DNA from: Oscillospiraceae bacterium
GTDB taxonomy: Bacteria > Bacillota > Clostridia > Oscillospirales > Acutalibacteraceae
NCBI GenBank assembly: GCA_015065585.1
Contig: SVQC01000011.1
Location: 1-46,593 of the forward strand
DNA: 46,593 nucleotides
Direction of reading: 5' to 3'
The stretch's first letter is position 1; the number at the start of each line of letters is the position of its first letter. The translations under genes and the position numbers were made by a program. The notes under the pieces are model-generated. The model was not told the DNA's origin. It did no database searches and worked only from the letters and a program-made list of their open reading frames with translations. This document shows positions 15,441-24,431 of the stretch, piece by piece.

Positions 15441-15629
15441 ATGAAACGGAATTCTAAAGTTTTTTGGCGCTCTTTTTTTGTGAGCTTTATGATAGTTCTT
15501 GCCATCTGCATTATTTTTGCAGGAATAGGAGAATGTTATAAGCAAATACGGCGAATAGGTTTTGGTGAATATAAAAACGCCGTCGGTTATTCCGACGGCG
15601 AATTTCACATTTTAGATTTTACTATTTAG
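15441..15629 (+). CDS. Small single-pass membrane protein downstream of spoIIP
   Basis: A 62-aa protein with one hydrophobic helix (about residues 10-30) and a short C-terminal domain FGEYKNAVGYSDGEFHILDF. It has a good ribosome site (AAAGGAATAA) and starts 11 bp after spoIIP, so it is probably co-transcribed and may be sporulation-linked. I recall small clostridial proteins with a similar C-terminal pattern, but no function. Its 3' third overlaps the terminator hairpin of the convergent oxidoreductase gene, and its stop overlaps that gene's stop region. Confidence 0.72.
   Translation: MKRNSKVFWRSFFVSFMIVLAICIIFAGIGECYKQIRRIGFGEYKNAVGYSDGEFHILDFTI
15571..15600 (-). terminator. Terminator of the Gfo/Idh/MocA gene, inside the small ORF
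   Basis: CGCCGTCGG pairs perfectly with CCGACGGCG. On the minus strand it is followed by TTTTTATATT. It lies within the coding region of the convergent 62-aa gene. Confidence 0.85.
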
Positions 15630-16677
15630 CTTCATCAAATTTTACGACGGTAGCGGTTTCATCAGAAAGGAAAGCCGCTTCCATAACCTTCATAACTCTG
15701 CGTACCTCGCTTAGCTTAATAAGGGATTCTTCATCGCCGTCAACCGCTTTTACAAAGTTACGGTAGTAATCATGAACGTCACTTACGGGGCGCTCAATTT
15801 CATACTCATCAAGGGTAAGCTCGTCACGGGGAGCCATTGTTTTAGTAATACCGGCAGCAGTCTGAACGGGAAGAACTTCTTTCTCATTCCAAGCCTTCAT
15901 TTTAGCTACCTTTGCCTTTTCACGCCAATCGGTAATAAGAGCAGTGCCCTTTTCGCATTGCATATAGAATCTGGGCAGAGCGATAAAGTTATAAGTGCCA
16001 ACCTCAACATAAGCGCGCTCTCCGGTTTTAAAGCGCATAGTGAGCTTAAAGCCGTCGTCAACCTCTTTATTGGTAATGTGGGTACATTCACAGTATACGG
16101 TATCAATTTCTTCGGTTTTAAATATCTGAAGAAGCTGGTCAATAAGATGAACACCCCAGTCAAGAATCATTCCGCCGCCGTGTGCCTTTTCGCATCTCCA
16201 GTCAGACGGAATTCCACGAGAGCCGTGAACACGGGATTCTATATTAATTATTTTACCGATTTCACCGCTATCGCTTAACTGCTTCATAGCAAGGAAGTCT
16301 ACATCCCAGCGTCTGTTCTGATGAACGCTGAAAAGCTTACCCGACTTATTAGCGGTGTTTATCATTTTGTCAAGTGCTTCAACACTCATTTCAACCGGCT
16401 TTTCGCAAATAACGTTTTTACCTGCCTCAAGAGCTTTGATTACCCATTCAAGATGGTCATCATTAGGAATAGCAATAACTACAATATCAACGTTACTGTC
16501 CTTTAAGATAGCATCGTTGGATTCGTAAACAAAAATACCGTTATCTTTGGCGGCGCTTCTTCTTATTTCACGGATATCGTAAATACCAACAAGGTTTACA
16601 ACATCGCTTTTTAAAATCTGGGTACAATGCCAGGCACCCTGACCACCATAACCGATAACTGCAACATTCTTTTTCAT
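15622..16677 (-). CDS. Gfo/Idh/MocA-family NAD(P)-dependent oxidoreductase
   Basis: A 351-aa protein with an N-terminal Rossmann fold (VAVIGYGGQGAWH), the family CEKP motif (NVICEKPVEMS) and the substrate-side GGGMILDWGVHLIDQL, whose Asp/His are the usual catalytic neighbours. Members oxidise or reduce sugars, inositols or amino-sugar derivatives; the substrate cannot be told. ATG 16677 is preceded by AGGTGATA; the in-frame GTG at 16686 is part of that ribosome site. It is monocistronic, with a terminator after it. Confidence 0.92.
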   Translation of the reverse strand: MKKNVAVIGYGGQGAWHCTQILKSDVVNLVGIYDIREIRRSAAKDNGIFVYESNDAILKDSNVDIVVIAIPNDDHLEWVIKALEAGKNVICEKPVEMSVEALDKMINTANKSGKLFSVHQNRRWDVDFLAMKQLSDSGEIGKIINIESRVHGSRGIPSDWRCEKAHGGGMILDWGVHLIDQLLQIFKTEEIDTVYCECTHITNKEVDDGFKLTMRFKTGERAYVEVGTYNFIALPRFYMQCEKGTALITDWREKAKVAKMKAWNEKEVLPVQTAAGITKTMAPRDELTLDEYEIERPVSDVHDYYRNFVKAVDGDEESLIKLSEVRRVMKVMEAAFLSDETATVVKFDEAK

Positions 16678-16785
16678 AATTATCACCTAAAAAAATCTAT
16701 TTACTTTATTTAATTGTATCAAAAACCGCCCTAAAAGTAAACTCTTTTTTAAAGATATTTCTTGTTATTTTAAAGACTTTTTTTG

Positions 16786-17706
16786 CTATTGTACCGCTTT
16801 TTTAATAGCCTCAAGATTCCTGCTCATAAGAGAAATATAGGTTTCCTTGCTATCCCACTCCGCCTTTGTAATATTATGGCAAGAATGGAGTAGTTCTTTT
16901 TTTGCCCCCGTTTCTTTGCAAAGCATATCTGCAGTTTTTCCGTTTGAGAACTCGGTATAAAAAACGGTGGTTATGTTTTCGTATTTAATCAACTCAATAA
17001 GACCTACTACCGTATTTATATCCGGCTCGGTTTGTTCGGCGCAACCGGGGAATGCGGCACGATAGGACAAAGAATATTCGCTAAAAAGATAGCGAAAAGG
17101 AAATCTGTCACCGAAAACTATAGTTTTATTATTTTTATTTTCCGAAACCTTTTTGAATTCGCTGTCAAGATTTATAAGCTTTTCCTTATAGTTTTCAAAA
17201 TTACCCTTATAATAATCAGCATTTTCAGGGTCTTTCCGGCAAAGAGCATCACATATAGCCTTACTCATTTTAATTGCATTGAGGGGAGAGGTCCATATAT
17301 GCTCGTCATATTCTTCATCATGCTCATGACTGTTTTCTTCCTCATGGGTACAAAGCAAATTAACCGTGGAATTTAAAGTCAAAACGATACGCTCACTATT
17401 TTTTGAGTTTTCCGCCAAGCGCACCGCCCAGTTTTCGCTTACGCCACCCAGCATTATAAAGATATCGCATTCTTCGGCTTTTTTTACATCCATCGGGGTA
17501 GGCTCAAATCCGTGGCTTTCGCTTCCCGGTCTTATGAGCATAGTAACCTCGGCTTTATCCCCCACAATTTCCCTTGCGAAATCAAAGGGTGGAAAAACCG
17601 TAGCCACAATAGTTATTTTGTTGCTGTCCCGAGTTTCGTTATTACACCCCGAAAAAACAGAGCAGAGGGCCAAAACTATCAGCAAAATACATAAAAACTT
17701 TTTCAT
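16786..17706 (-). CDS. ZnuA-like metal ABC transporter substrate-binding lipoprotein (orphan)
   Basis: A 306-aa secreted lipoprotein with a signal peptide and lipobox FSGC (Cys 20). It belongs to the cluster A-I zinc/manganese-binding family: ATVFPPFDFAREI, GSESHGFEP (His ligand) and DEHIWTSP (His ligand). A short His/Glu-rich loop (HEEENSHEHDEEYDEH), typical of zinc-type members, precedes the second ligand. The third ligand region reads FGDRFPFRYL, without the usual His. No ATPase or permease gene is adjacent, so it must share a transporter encoded elsewhere. Confidence 0.92.
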   Translation of the reverse strand: MKKFLCILLIVLALCSVFSGCNNETRDSNKITIVATVFPPFDFAREIVGDKAEVTMLIRPGSESHGFEPTPMDVKKAEECDIFIMLGGVSENWAVRLAENSKNSERIVLTLNSTVNLLCTHEEENSHEHDEEYDEHIWTSPLNAIKMSKAICDALCRKDPENADYYKGNFENYKEKLINLDSEFKKVSENKNNKTIVFGDRFPFRYLFSEYSLSYRAAFPGCAEQTEPDINTVVGLIELIKYENITTVFYTEFSNGKTADMLCKETGAKKELLHSCHNITKAEWDSKETYISLMSRNLEAIKKAVQ

Positions 17707-17734
17707 CTTTTACCTTCTTTGATTTTATATTACT

Positions 17735-17762
17735 ATTTTAATATAAATCCCCGTTTTGTCAA
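17735..17762 (-). promoter_or_regulatory. Promoter of the znuA-like gene
   Basis: TTGACA and TAAAAT with a 16-bp spacer on the minus strand. The -35 element is only 10 bp from the divergent -35 of the MATE gene. I see no clear Zur-type palindrome. Confidence 0.65.
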
Positions 17763-17772
17763 CAACAAAACC

Positions 17773-17802
17773 TTGACAGTAACCTATAAAATCTATTATT
17801 AT
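17773..17802 (+). promoter_or_regulatory. Promoter of the MATE exporter gene
   Basis: TTGACA and TATTAT with an 18-bp spacer, diverging from the znuA-like promoter. Confidence 0.55.
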
Positions 17803-17851
17803 ATATAAGTTATATTAAAGTTGTATTAAATATAAGGTGATAGATTTTATT

Positions 17852-19261
17852 ATGAGTGCAATTAAAGAAAATAAAATGGGCGTTATGCCTGTAGGAAGAT
17901 TACTTGCCGGTATGGCTGTACCCATGATGATATCAATGCTGGTACAAGCCCTTTATAATATTGTTGACAGTATTTATGTCTCCCGTCTCGGCGTGGAGGC
18001 GCTCACCGCTGTTTCTCTCTCTTTTCCACTCCAAAATCTTATGATAGCCTTTGGCGCAGGTACTGCCGTTGGTATAAACGCTATTCTTTCAAGAAGTCTG
18101 GGTGAAAAAAACTATAAATCCGCTAACACCACCGCAAATACGGGTATTTTTATTAACATCTGCACCTTTGTGCTTTTTGCTGTTATAGGCGTTTTCTTCT
18201 CCCGTACATTTTTCGAGCTGCAGGATTTTTCTTCCTCCGACTACGACATAGCTGTAGTTATAGAAAGCGGTGTTACCTACACAACCATTTGTCTTTGTGC
18301 ATCTCTTGGAATTTTTATGCAGTTTTGTTTTGAAAGACTGCTTCAGTCCACCGGCAAAACCACCCTTGCTATGCTTACCCAGCTTATCGGCGCCATAATA
18401 AATATTATTTTAGACCCTGTTCTTATTTTCGGCCTTGGTCCCATAAAGCCTATGGGAATAAGCGGTGCCGCTATTGCTACCGTTATCGGTCAGTTTGTTG
18501 CCGCTATTATTGCCATTGTTCTTAACATAACGAATAACAAAGAAATCAAAATAAGCATAAAAGGAATAATCCGTCCCGATTTCAAAACCCTTGCCGCCAT
18601 ATACAAAATCGGCTTTCCCTCTATCGTAATGCAGTCTATCGGCTCGGTTATGACCTTCCTGCTTAATATGATTTTAGGCAGTCTTACTATGGTTGCCACT
18701 ACAGTATTCGGCGTTTACTTTAAACTTCAGAGCTTTGTGTTTATGCCAATTTTCGGCTTAAACAACGGTATGGTGCCCATTATAGCCTATAACTACGGCG
18801 CTAAAAACGAGCAAAGAGTAAAAAAGACTATAAAACTTTCCATCATAAGCGCCGTTTCAATAATGCTTATTGGTCTTACCCTTTTTGAAACCATACCACA
18901 CCTGCTTTTATCCTTCTTTAATGCCGACGCGCAGATGCTGAATCTTGGCGCTCCCGCCTTCAGAATAATCGCTCTGCACTTCTCCTTTGCGGGATTTTGT
19001 ATTATTGCGGGAAGTGTTTGTCAGGCTATCGGCAATCCGGTTCACAGCCTTATCGTATCAGTTTGCCGACAGCTCGTAGTGCTTATCCCGTCTGCATGGC
19101 TTTTGTCCCTTACGGGGAACGTAACTTTAGTATGGTTTGCTTTTCCTATTGCCGAAATTTTCTCCCTTACTCTGAGCAGCATTTTCCTTTCAAAAACTAT
19201 GAAAAAAGTTACCGCTAATATAATCGGCGGTGAAAAAGATAATATTGCAAAAACTTCCTAA
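17852..19261 (+). CDS. MATE-family multidrug/metabolite efflux transporter
   Basis: A 469-aa, twelve-helix transporter of the MATE family. The N-terminal half has PMMISMLVQALYNIVDSIYV and GINAILSRSLGEKN; the C-terminal half repeats the fold, with GLNNGMVPIIAYNYGA. These are typical of clostridial NorM/DinF-like members that export cationic drugs or metabolites using Na+ or H+. The start is ATG 17852, since AAGGTGAT sits 6-8 bp before it and the upstream GTG is inside that site. Specificity is unknown. Confidence 0.93.
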   Translation: MSAIKENKMGVMPVGRLLAGMAVPMMISMLVQALYNIVDSIYVSRLGVEALTAVSLSFPLQNLMIAFGAGTAVGINAILSRSLGEKNYKSANTTANTGIFINICTFVLFAVIGVFFSRTFFELQDFSSSDYDIAVVIESGVTYTTICLCASLGIFMQFCFERLLQSTGKTTLAMLTQLIGAIINIILDPVLIFGLGPIKPMGISGAAIATVIGQFVAAIIAIVLNITNNKEIKISIKGIIRPDFKTLAAIYKIGFPSIVMQSIGSVMTFLLNMILGSLTMVATTVFGVYFKLQSFVFMPIFGLNNGMVPIIAYNYGAKNEQRVKKTIKLSIISAVSIMLIGLTLFETIPHLLLSFFNADAQMLNLGAPAFRIIALHFSFAGFCIIAGSVCQAIGNPVHSLIVSVCRQLVVLIPSAWLLSLTGNVTLVWFAFPIAEIFSLTLSSIFLSKTMKKVTANIIGGEKDNIAKTS

Positions 19262-19306
19262 AAGGTTTATACTATAGATATTAAAAGCGAATGGAGCTAT
19301 TAAAAA

Positions 19307-20776
19307 ATGATTTATCAAAGTACCCGCAACAATAACGAACTCGTAAACAGCGCTGAAGCTGTAGTTAAAGGTATTGCCGACGACGGCGGTCTTTATATGC
19401 TGAGCGACTTTTCTAAGTTGAATTTTGATTATAAGAGCGTTTTAAACCTGACCGCTATGGAAACTGCCGAAAAAATTCTCGGCGCATTGCTTGACGATTT
19501 TTCCGCCGGACAAATGAAGAATATGGTCGAAAAAGCCTATAAGGGAAGATTTGAAACCGATGAGCTTACCCCTACTGTAAAGGTTGGTAACGACTTTGTT
19601 TTAGAGCTTTTCAGAGGTCCCACAAGCGCCTTTAAAGACGTTGCCCTTTCTATGCTCCCTCGTCTTATGACCGAGGGCAGAAAGATGCTTTCCAAAGAAA
19701 ACGACACCGTTATCCTTACCGCTACCAGCGGTGACACCGGAAAAGCCGCCCTTGAAGGCTTCCACGACGTTGAGGGTATTAAAATTATAGTATTTTATCC
19801 CGATGGCGGCGTGAGCGCCGTTCAGAAGGCTCAGATGGTAACTCAGGAAGGCAGTAACGTTTGTGTTTGCGCCGTTAAGGGTAATTTTGATGATGCACAG
19901 ACCGGTGTAAAAAACGCCTTTGCCGCCTTTAAGAAAAGCGGCATAACCTCTGTTCAGCTTTCCAGCGCAAACTCTATTAATATCGGCCGTCTTGTTCCTC
20001 AGGTCGTTTATTATTTCACCGCCTATTCTTCTCTTGTTAAAATGGGCGAAATAAACGTAGGCGACAAGATTAACTTTGTTGTTCCTACCGGTAATTTTGG
20101 TGATATTCTTGCAGGTTACTTTGCAAAATGTATGGGACTTCCCGTAAATAAGCTTATTTGTGCTTCTAACGCCAACAATGTTCTTACCGATTTTATAACC
20201 ACCGGTCTTTACGACCGCAGGAGAGAATTTTTCAAAACCATTTCTCCCTCTATGGATATTCTTGTATCAAGTAACCTTGAGAGACTTTTATATCTTTTAT
20301 CTGACGGTGACGCCGAGAAGGTAGCCACCTATATGAAGGACCTTAACGAAAAGGGATATTATAAGGTAAGCGACGATATTTTAGAAAAATTACAGGAAAC
20401 CTTCGTTGCCGCATACTGTAATGATGAAGAAACCCTCAAAACCATTAAAAAGGTATATGACGATAACGGCTATCTCTGCGATACTCATACCGCTGTTGCC
20501 TTTGCCGCCAATTACCTTAAGCCTCAGGAAGGTAAAACCGTAATTCTTTCTACCGCTTCCCCCTATAAATTCCCCGTTGCCGTTCTTTCGGCTCTCGGTG
20601 AAGATAATATAGATAATGAATTCAGAGTTATGGACCGTATCCGCGCTCTTACCGGTGTTCCCATTCCTAAAAACCTTGCGGGTCTTGAAAGCAAACCCGT
20701 ACTTCATAGCTGTGTAATAGAAAAAGACGAGATTACTGATTTTGTAATGAAAAAGGTGGCAGAAGAAAAGTGGTAA
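19307..20776 (+). CDS. thrC: Threonine synthase
   Basis: Pyridoxal-phosphate enzyme converting O-phosphohomoserine to threonine. At 489 aa it is the long (class II, E. coli-like) form. The PLP lysine is in GPTSAFKDVALSML (about residue 110), with TATSGDTGKAA for phosphate and substrate binding and VVPTGNFGDILAGY for the cofactor loop. GGAG precedes the ATG. It overlaps thrB by 7 bp, forming the last two steps of threonine synthesis. No T-box or attenuator is visible upstream. Confidence 0.97.
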   Translation: MIYQSTRNNNELVNSAEAVVKGIADDGGLYMLSDFSKLNFDYKSVLNLTAMETAEKILGALLDDFSAGQMKNMVEKAYKGRFETDELTPTVKVGNDFVLELFRGPTSAFKDVALSMLPRLMTEGRKMLSKENDTVILTATSGDTGKAALEGFHDVEGIKIIVFYPDGGVSAVQKAQMVTQEGSNVCVCAVKGNFDDAQTGVKNAFAAFKKSGITSVQLSSANSINIGRLVPQVVYYFTAYSSLVKMGEINVGDKINFVVPTGNFGDILAGYFAKCMGLPVNKLICASNANNVLTDFITTGLYDRRREFFKTISPSMDILVSSNLERLLYLLSDGDAEKVATYMKDLNEKGYYKVSDDILEKLQETFVAAYCNDEETLKTIKKVYDDNGYLCDTHTAVAFAANYLKPQEGKTVILSTASPYKFPVAVLSALGEDNIDNEFRVMDRIRALTGVPIPKNLAGLESKPVLHSCVIEKDEITDFVMKKVAEEKW

Positions 20777-21651
20777 AATGCACTGTTAAAGTTCCTGCAA
20801 CTACGGCAAATCTCGGCCCCGGTTTTGACTCTGTGGGCTGTGCTTTCGCTCTTTATAATACCTTAACCTTTGAGCTGACGAAAGAGCCTTTATCCTTCGT
20901 GGGCTGTGCGACTGAGTATGCAAACGAGGATAATCTTGCTTTTATAGCTTTTAAGGCAGTTTATACATATTTAAAAACAGACGTTCCCTCTTGCCGAATT
21001 TCCTTTGACGAAATAAAGGTTCCCGTTTCCAGAGGGCTGGGGTCCAGCGCTGCTCTTATCGTTGCGGGGGCTGTTGCCGCAAATTTCTTTACGGGTAATA
21101 CCTTAGATAAGGGCGAAATTCTCAAAATCTGCAACGATATAGAGGGACATCCCGACAATTTATCCCCCGCCATATACGGTGGTCTTACGGCTTCCTTTGA
21201 GGCAGACGGCGTTCCTTATTCCGTAAGTTATAATTTAAACAGCAGGTTTTCCTTTATTGCTCTCGTACCTGATTTTCATATTCTTACTAAAGAAGCCCGT
21301 CAGGTACTTCCCGCCAACATTTCATTAAAGGACGCTGTTTTTAACACTTCTCATCTTGCCGTACTTTTAAAGGCTCTTGAAGACGGGAATGTTAAGCTTG
21401 TAAGCCTTGCTCTTGCTGATAAATTTCATCAGCCTTACAGAAAAGCTCTTATTAACGGTTATGAGACAGTCAAAAAAATCGCTATTGACCTTGGCGCGAT
21501 TTCCTTTTGCATAAGCGGTTCGGGTCCTACCTGTCTTATTATTACCGAAAAAGACTTTTCCTCAAAGCTTAAAGAAAAATTACAAGAAGCCGGTCTTAAC
21601 TGGCAGGTTATACCCTTGCCGGTTGATTTCGACGGTGCAACGGTTATATAA
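20770..21651 (+). CDS. thrB: Homoserine kinase
   Basis: GHMP-family kinase that phosphorylates homoserine, feeding ThrC. It contains PATTANLGPGFDSVGCA, the ATP loop PVSRGLGSSAALIVAGA and the C-terminal SGSGPTC. It is 293 aa. The start is GTG at 20770 within the thrC end; an ATG at 20777 is out of frame and stops after three codons. The overlap suggests translational coupling with thrC. A bidirectional terminator follows. Confidence 0.96.
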   Translation: MVKCTVKVPATTANLGPGFDSVGCAFALYNTLTFELTKEPLSFVGCATEYANEDNLAFIAFKAVYTYLKTDVPSCRISFDEIKVPVSRGLGSSAALIVAGAVAANFFTGNTLDKGEILKICNDIEGHPDNLSPAIYGGLTASFEADGVPYSVSYNLNSRFSFIALVPDFHILTKEARQVLPANISLKDAVFNTSHLAVLLKALEDGNVKLVSLALADKFHQPYRKALINGYETVKKIAIDLGAISFCISGSGPTCLIITEKDFSSKLKEKLQEAGLNWQVIPLPVDFDGATVI

Positions 21652-21656
21652 AAATT

Positions 21657-21682
21657 AAACGGTAGTCAGCAGACTACCGTTT
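21657..21682. terminator. Bidirectional terminator between thrB and the dCMP deaminase gene
   Basis: AAACGGTAGTC pairs with GACTACCGTTT around an AGCA loop, with T-runs on the plus strand and A-rich sequence opposite. Confidence 0.88.
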
Positions 21683-21687
21683 TTCTT

Positions 21688-22167
21688 TTAGAGTTTTATA
21701 TTTATTTCTTTACCGCTTTCCTTATAGGCGGTCATTTTTATTCCTGTGCTTTCAAACATTCGCTTTGCCGCAAGGGTAGAAAACGAATCGCTATATTTGT
21801 CAGAATAGTAAACTACCTCCGAAACACCGCTTTGAATCAACGCCTTCGCGCATTCATTACAGGGAAAAAGGGTTACATAAACCTTACTTCCTCTAAGATT
21901 AGAACCGGAATAATTAAGTATGGCATTGAGTTCAGCATGGCACACGAACATATACTTGGTATTAAGAGCTTCACCCTCTCTGTCCCAAGGATAAATATCG
22001 TCGTCGCAGTTTCTCGGCATACCGTTGTAGCCCACCGACAAGATTTTGTTTTCATTGCTAACGATACAAGCGCCAACCTGAGTTGAAGGGTCTTTACTGC
22101 GCTGAGCCGAAAGAATTGCTATCCCCATAAAATATTCGTCCCAGTTTATATAGTTTTCTCTTTTCAT
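21688..22167 (-). CDS. dCMP deaminase family protein (ComEB-like)
   Basis: A 159-aa zinc deaminase. The zinc motifs are CHAELNAIL (HAE) and PCNECAKALI (PCxxC). DPSTQVGACIV and GYNGMPRNCDDD match dCMP deaminases, which supply dUMP for thymidylate synthesis. ComEB-type proteins share this fold. It is the last of three minus-strand genes, with a 4-bp ATGA overlap with the MFS gene upstream. Length is normal. Confidence 0.92.
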   Translation of the reverse strand: MKRENYINWDEYFMGIAILSAQRSKDPSTQVGACIVSNENKILSVGYNGMPRNCDDDIYPWDREGEALNTKYMFVCHAELNAILNYSGSNLRGSKVYVTLFPCNECAKALIQSGVSEVVYYSDKYSDSFSTLAAKRMFESTGIKMTAYKESGKEINIKL

Positions 22168-23330
22168 TTTGCTTTGCTCCTCCTATTCAAAAATACAAGT
22201 AATATAAACATTAAAACAGGAAATAAACTTCCGTAAAAAAATGCCGTATTTAAGCCTTTTTGGTCAGCTATAATTCCCGTTATCCAAGGGCCTACGGAAC
22301 AGCCTATATCCCCGAACATAGCAAGTGTAGCAAACATAACCGTAGTGCCAAAGGAGAACAGTGACGAAGAAAGGCTCAACACCCCAGGCCACATTACCGA
22401 CACACAAAGTCCGATTAGCGAGCTTGAAACAAGGGATAAAACCGGATTTTCAGAAAGGCTTAACACAATATAAAATACTGCTGTGAAAAAGGACAGCACC
22501 ATTAAAAGTTTTTTCATCTTTATTTTATCACCAAAGAAGGAGAAAAGCAACCTGCCTATTCCCATAAATACAGCAAAAAGGCAAGGACCTACTAAATCTG
22601 CCGTAACTTTAGTTATTTTAAGAGATTGTTCAGCAAAAGCAGATATCCAGTTTGATACCGAAATTTCGCTGGCCCCCGACAAAACCATAAGCAAAAGCAT
22701 TATATAAAATACAGGGGATGAAAAAAGTTCCTTTTCGCTATGCTTTTTATCAGGCTGAGGCTCAACCACGGGGGCGAAGAAAAACAGGCACATTGTAACA
22801 ATAGGAATAACCGACCACAAAGCCGTAATAATTGCCCAACCGTTTTCCCCTAAAATATAAAGCAAAAGTGTTGTGGCCACTACAACAAAAACGTTACCCC
22901 AACAAAAAAATGAATGAAGCAACGCCATATTCCCCGATTTATTCTCAGTTGGCAAATATTCAATTATAGGGGAAATTACAACCTCTATAAGCCCACTGCC
23001 GATAGAATATATAACTACCGCTATGGCGAGTGCTGAGTAAGCAGGTAGAATTTCAGGCAAAAAGCCGATACTAAGAAATCCGACAGCAGCGAAAATCTGA
23101 GCTATTATAGCCATTTTTTTATAGCCAAAACGCTTTGTAAATTTTACCGATAAAATATCTACGAAAATCTGCGTAAAAAAGCAGATAAAAGTAAGTCTGC
23201 CAAGCTGTTCGTAGCTAAATCCATAAGTTCTTTGAAAAGTCACAAAAAGCAGCGGTAAAAAGCAACAAGCAATCGCCTGAACGAAATAGCCGATATAACA
23301 GGCTATTTTTGTAACGGTAAATTTTCTCAT
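22164..23330 (-). CDS. MFS transporter
   Basis: A 388-aa major facilitator with twelve hydrophobic segments, a central hydrophilic loop (PQPDKKHSEKELFSS) and an MFS loop 2-3 motif (VKFTKRFGYKKMA). The fold resembles NarK/FucP-like sugar or metabolite transporters, but no substrate can be assigned. It overlaps both neighbours by 4 bp (HAD gene upstream, dCMP deaminase downstream), so the three genes are translated as a coupled unit. Confidence 0.88.
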   Translation of the reverse strand: MRKFTVTKIACYIGYFVQAIACCFLPLLFVTFQRTYGFSYEQLGRLTFICFFTQIFVDILSVKFTKRFGYKKMAIIAQIFAAVGFLSIGFLPEILPAYSALAIAVVIYSIGSGLIEVVISPIIEYLPTENKSGNMALLHSFFCWGNVFVVVATTLLLYILGENGWAIITALWSVIPIVTMCLFFFAPVVEPQPDKKHSEKELFSSPVFYIMLLLMVLSGASEISVSNWISAFAEQSLKITKVTADLVGPCLFAVFMGIGRLLFSFFGDKIKMKKLLMVLSFFTAVFYIVLSLSENPVLSLVSSSLIGLCVSVMWPGVLSLSSSLFSFGTTVMFATLAMFGDIGCSVGPWITGIIADQKGLNTAFFYGSLFPVLMFILLVFLNRRSKAK

Positions 23331-23992
23331 TGATTAATTTCCCTTATAATATCTATAATTTCTCCGGGTGAAGACACAATATATCTAGCGCCGTTTTTTT
23401 CGAGCTCTTCTCTTTCTCTAAATCCCCAAAGAACGCCAACGGGAACATTTCCGCTGTTAGTTCCCGCCTGCATATCAGTGCAGGAATCTCCGACAAAAAG
23501 ACATTCATCGGGATTAACATTCATTTTCGACATAGCCATAAATGGCATATGAGGTTCAGGCTTTGCGGGAACAGAATCTCTTTGACCGATAACTGCAGAA
23601 AAAATACCTTTTCCAAAATATTTAGGTATGATATAATTGGTCATCTTCTGCGCCTTATTAGTAACAACCGCTACCTTTATTTTCATTCGTTTAAGTTCTT
23701 TTAAGAGTTCAGTTATACCGTTGTAAGCCAGTGATTTATCGGCGTAATGCTCACCATAACGGTCTAAAAATTCTTGTTTTAGTTCTGAAACTAATTCAAA
23801 ATTATCTTTAGATTCAGGTGGCAGAGCACGTTTTATCAAAACCTCATGTCCGTTGCCTACAAAAGTTTTATATTTTTTTGTTTCATGAACAGGGAAATTG
23901 CGCTTTTCAAGAACGAAATTAACCGCGCCGGCAATATCCTCTAAGGTATTAACCAGTGTTCCGTCCAAGTCAAATATAACAGCCCTAATCAT
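23327..23992 (-). CDS. HAD-family phosphatase (phosphoglycolate phosphatase-like)
   Basis: A 221-aa haloacid dehalogenase hydrolase, subfamily I. Motif I is FDLDGTLVNT (nucleophile Asp), motif II VVTNK, motif III region KPEP, motif IV VGDSCTDMQAG. The cap domain after residue 15 and the GNG motif (FVGNGHEVLI) fit the Gph/PpaX group. The start is ATG 23992 after GAGGTG; the in-frame GTG at 24004 is that ribosome site. First gene of the unit with the MFS and deaminase genes. Confidence 0.9.
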   Translation of the reverse strand: MIRAVIFDLDGTLVNTLEDIAGAVNFVLEKRNFPVHETKKYKTFVGNGHEVLIKRALPPESKDNFELVSELKQEFLDRYGEHYADKSLAYNGITELLKELKRMKIKVAVVTNKAQKMTNYIIPKYFGKGIFSAVIGQRDSVPAKPEPHMPFMAMSKMNVNPDECLFVGDSCTDMQAGTNSGNVPVGVLWGFREREELEKNGARYIVSSPGEIIDIIREINQ

Positions 23993-24016
23993 CTTATTAA
24001 ACACCTCACAAGGACT

Positions 24017-24045
24017 AATATAACACTTAATCGTACTAATGTAAA
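24017..24045 (-). promoter_or_regulatory. Promoter of the HAD-MFS-deaminase unit
   Basis: TTTACA and TATATT with a 17-bp spacer on the minus strand. Confidence 0.6.
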
Positions 24046-24052
24046 GAAACTA

Positions 24053-24081
24053 TTGACTAAATCACTTTAAAAGGTTAAAAT
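24053..24081 (+). promoter_or_regulatory. Promoter of the DUF1292 gene
   Basis: TTGACT and TAAAAT with a 17-bp spacer; the two divergent -35 elements are 7 bp apart. Confidence 0.7.
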
Positions 24082-24112
24082 AATTATATAACATATAAAG
24101 GAGATTTGTGTT

Positions 24113-24424
24113 ATGAGCGAAAACATTAAAAATGAAAATTATACACCTGACCTTATCAATCTTACCGACGAGGAAGGTAATGAATATAATTTTGAGGTAC
24201 TTGACAGACTTGACACCGATACCGGTTCTTATCTTGCTCTCTTACCTATGTATGATGACCCTCAGAAAATGCTTGATGATTCAGGAGAACTCGTAATAGT
24301 TAAAGAAGAAGAGGAAGACGGTGAATTCTTCTACAGCGAAATCGAAGATGACGACGAATATGAAACTGTTGCCGATGCTTTTTCTGACCGTCTTGCTGAT
24401 TTTTACGAGATAGAAGACGAATGA
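24113..24424 (+). CDS. DUF1292 family acidic protein (YrzB-like)
   Basis: A 103-aa very acidic protein with the DUF1292 pattern: INLTDEEGNEYNFEVLD, then YLALLP and ELVIVKEEEEDGEFFY. In Firmicutes such proteins usually lie near ruvX and alaS and have no settled function. Here it stands alone with its own promoter, just upstream of a likely 6S RNA. AAAGGAG precedes the ATG. Confidence 0.9.
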   Translation: MSENIKNENYTPDLINLTDEEGNEYNFEVLDRLDTDTGSYLALLPMYDDPQKMLDDSGELVIVKEEEEDGEFFYSEIEDDDEYETVADAFSDRLADFYEIEDE

Positions 24425-24431
24425 ATTTAAT

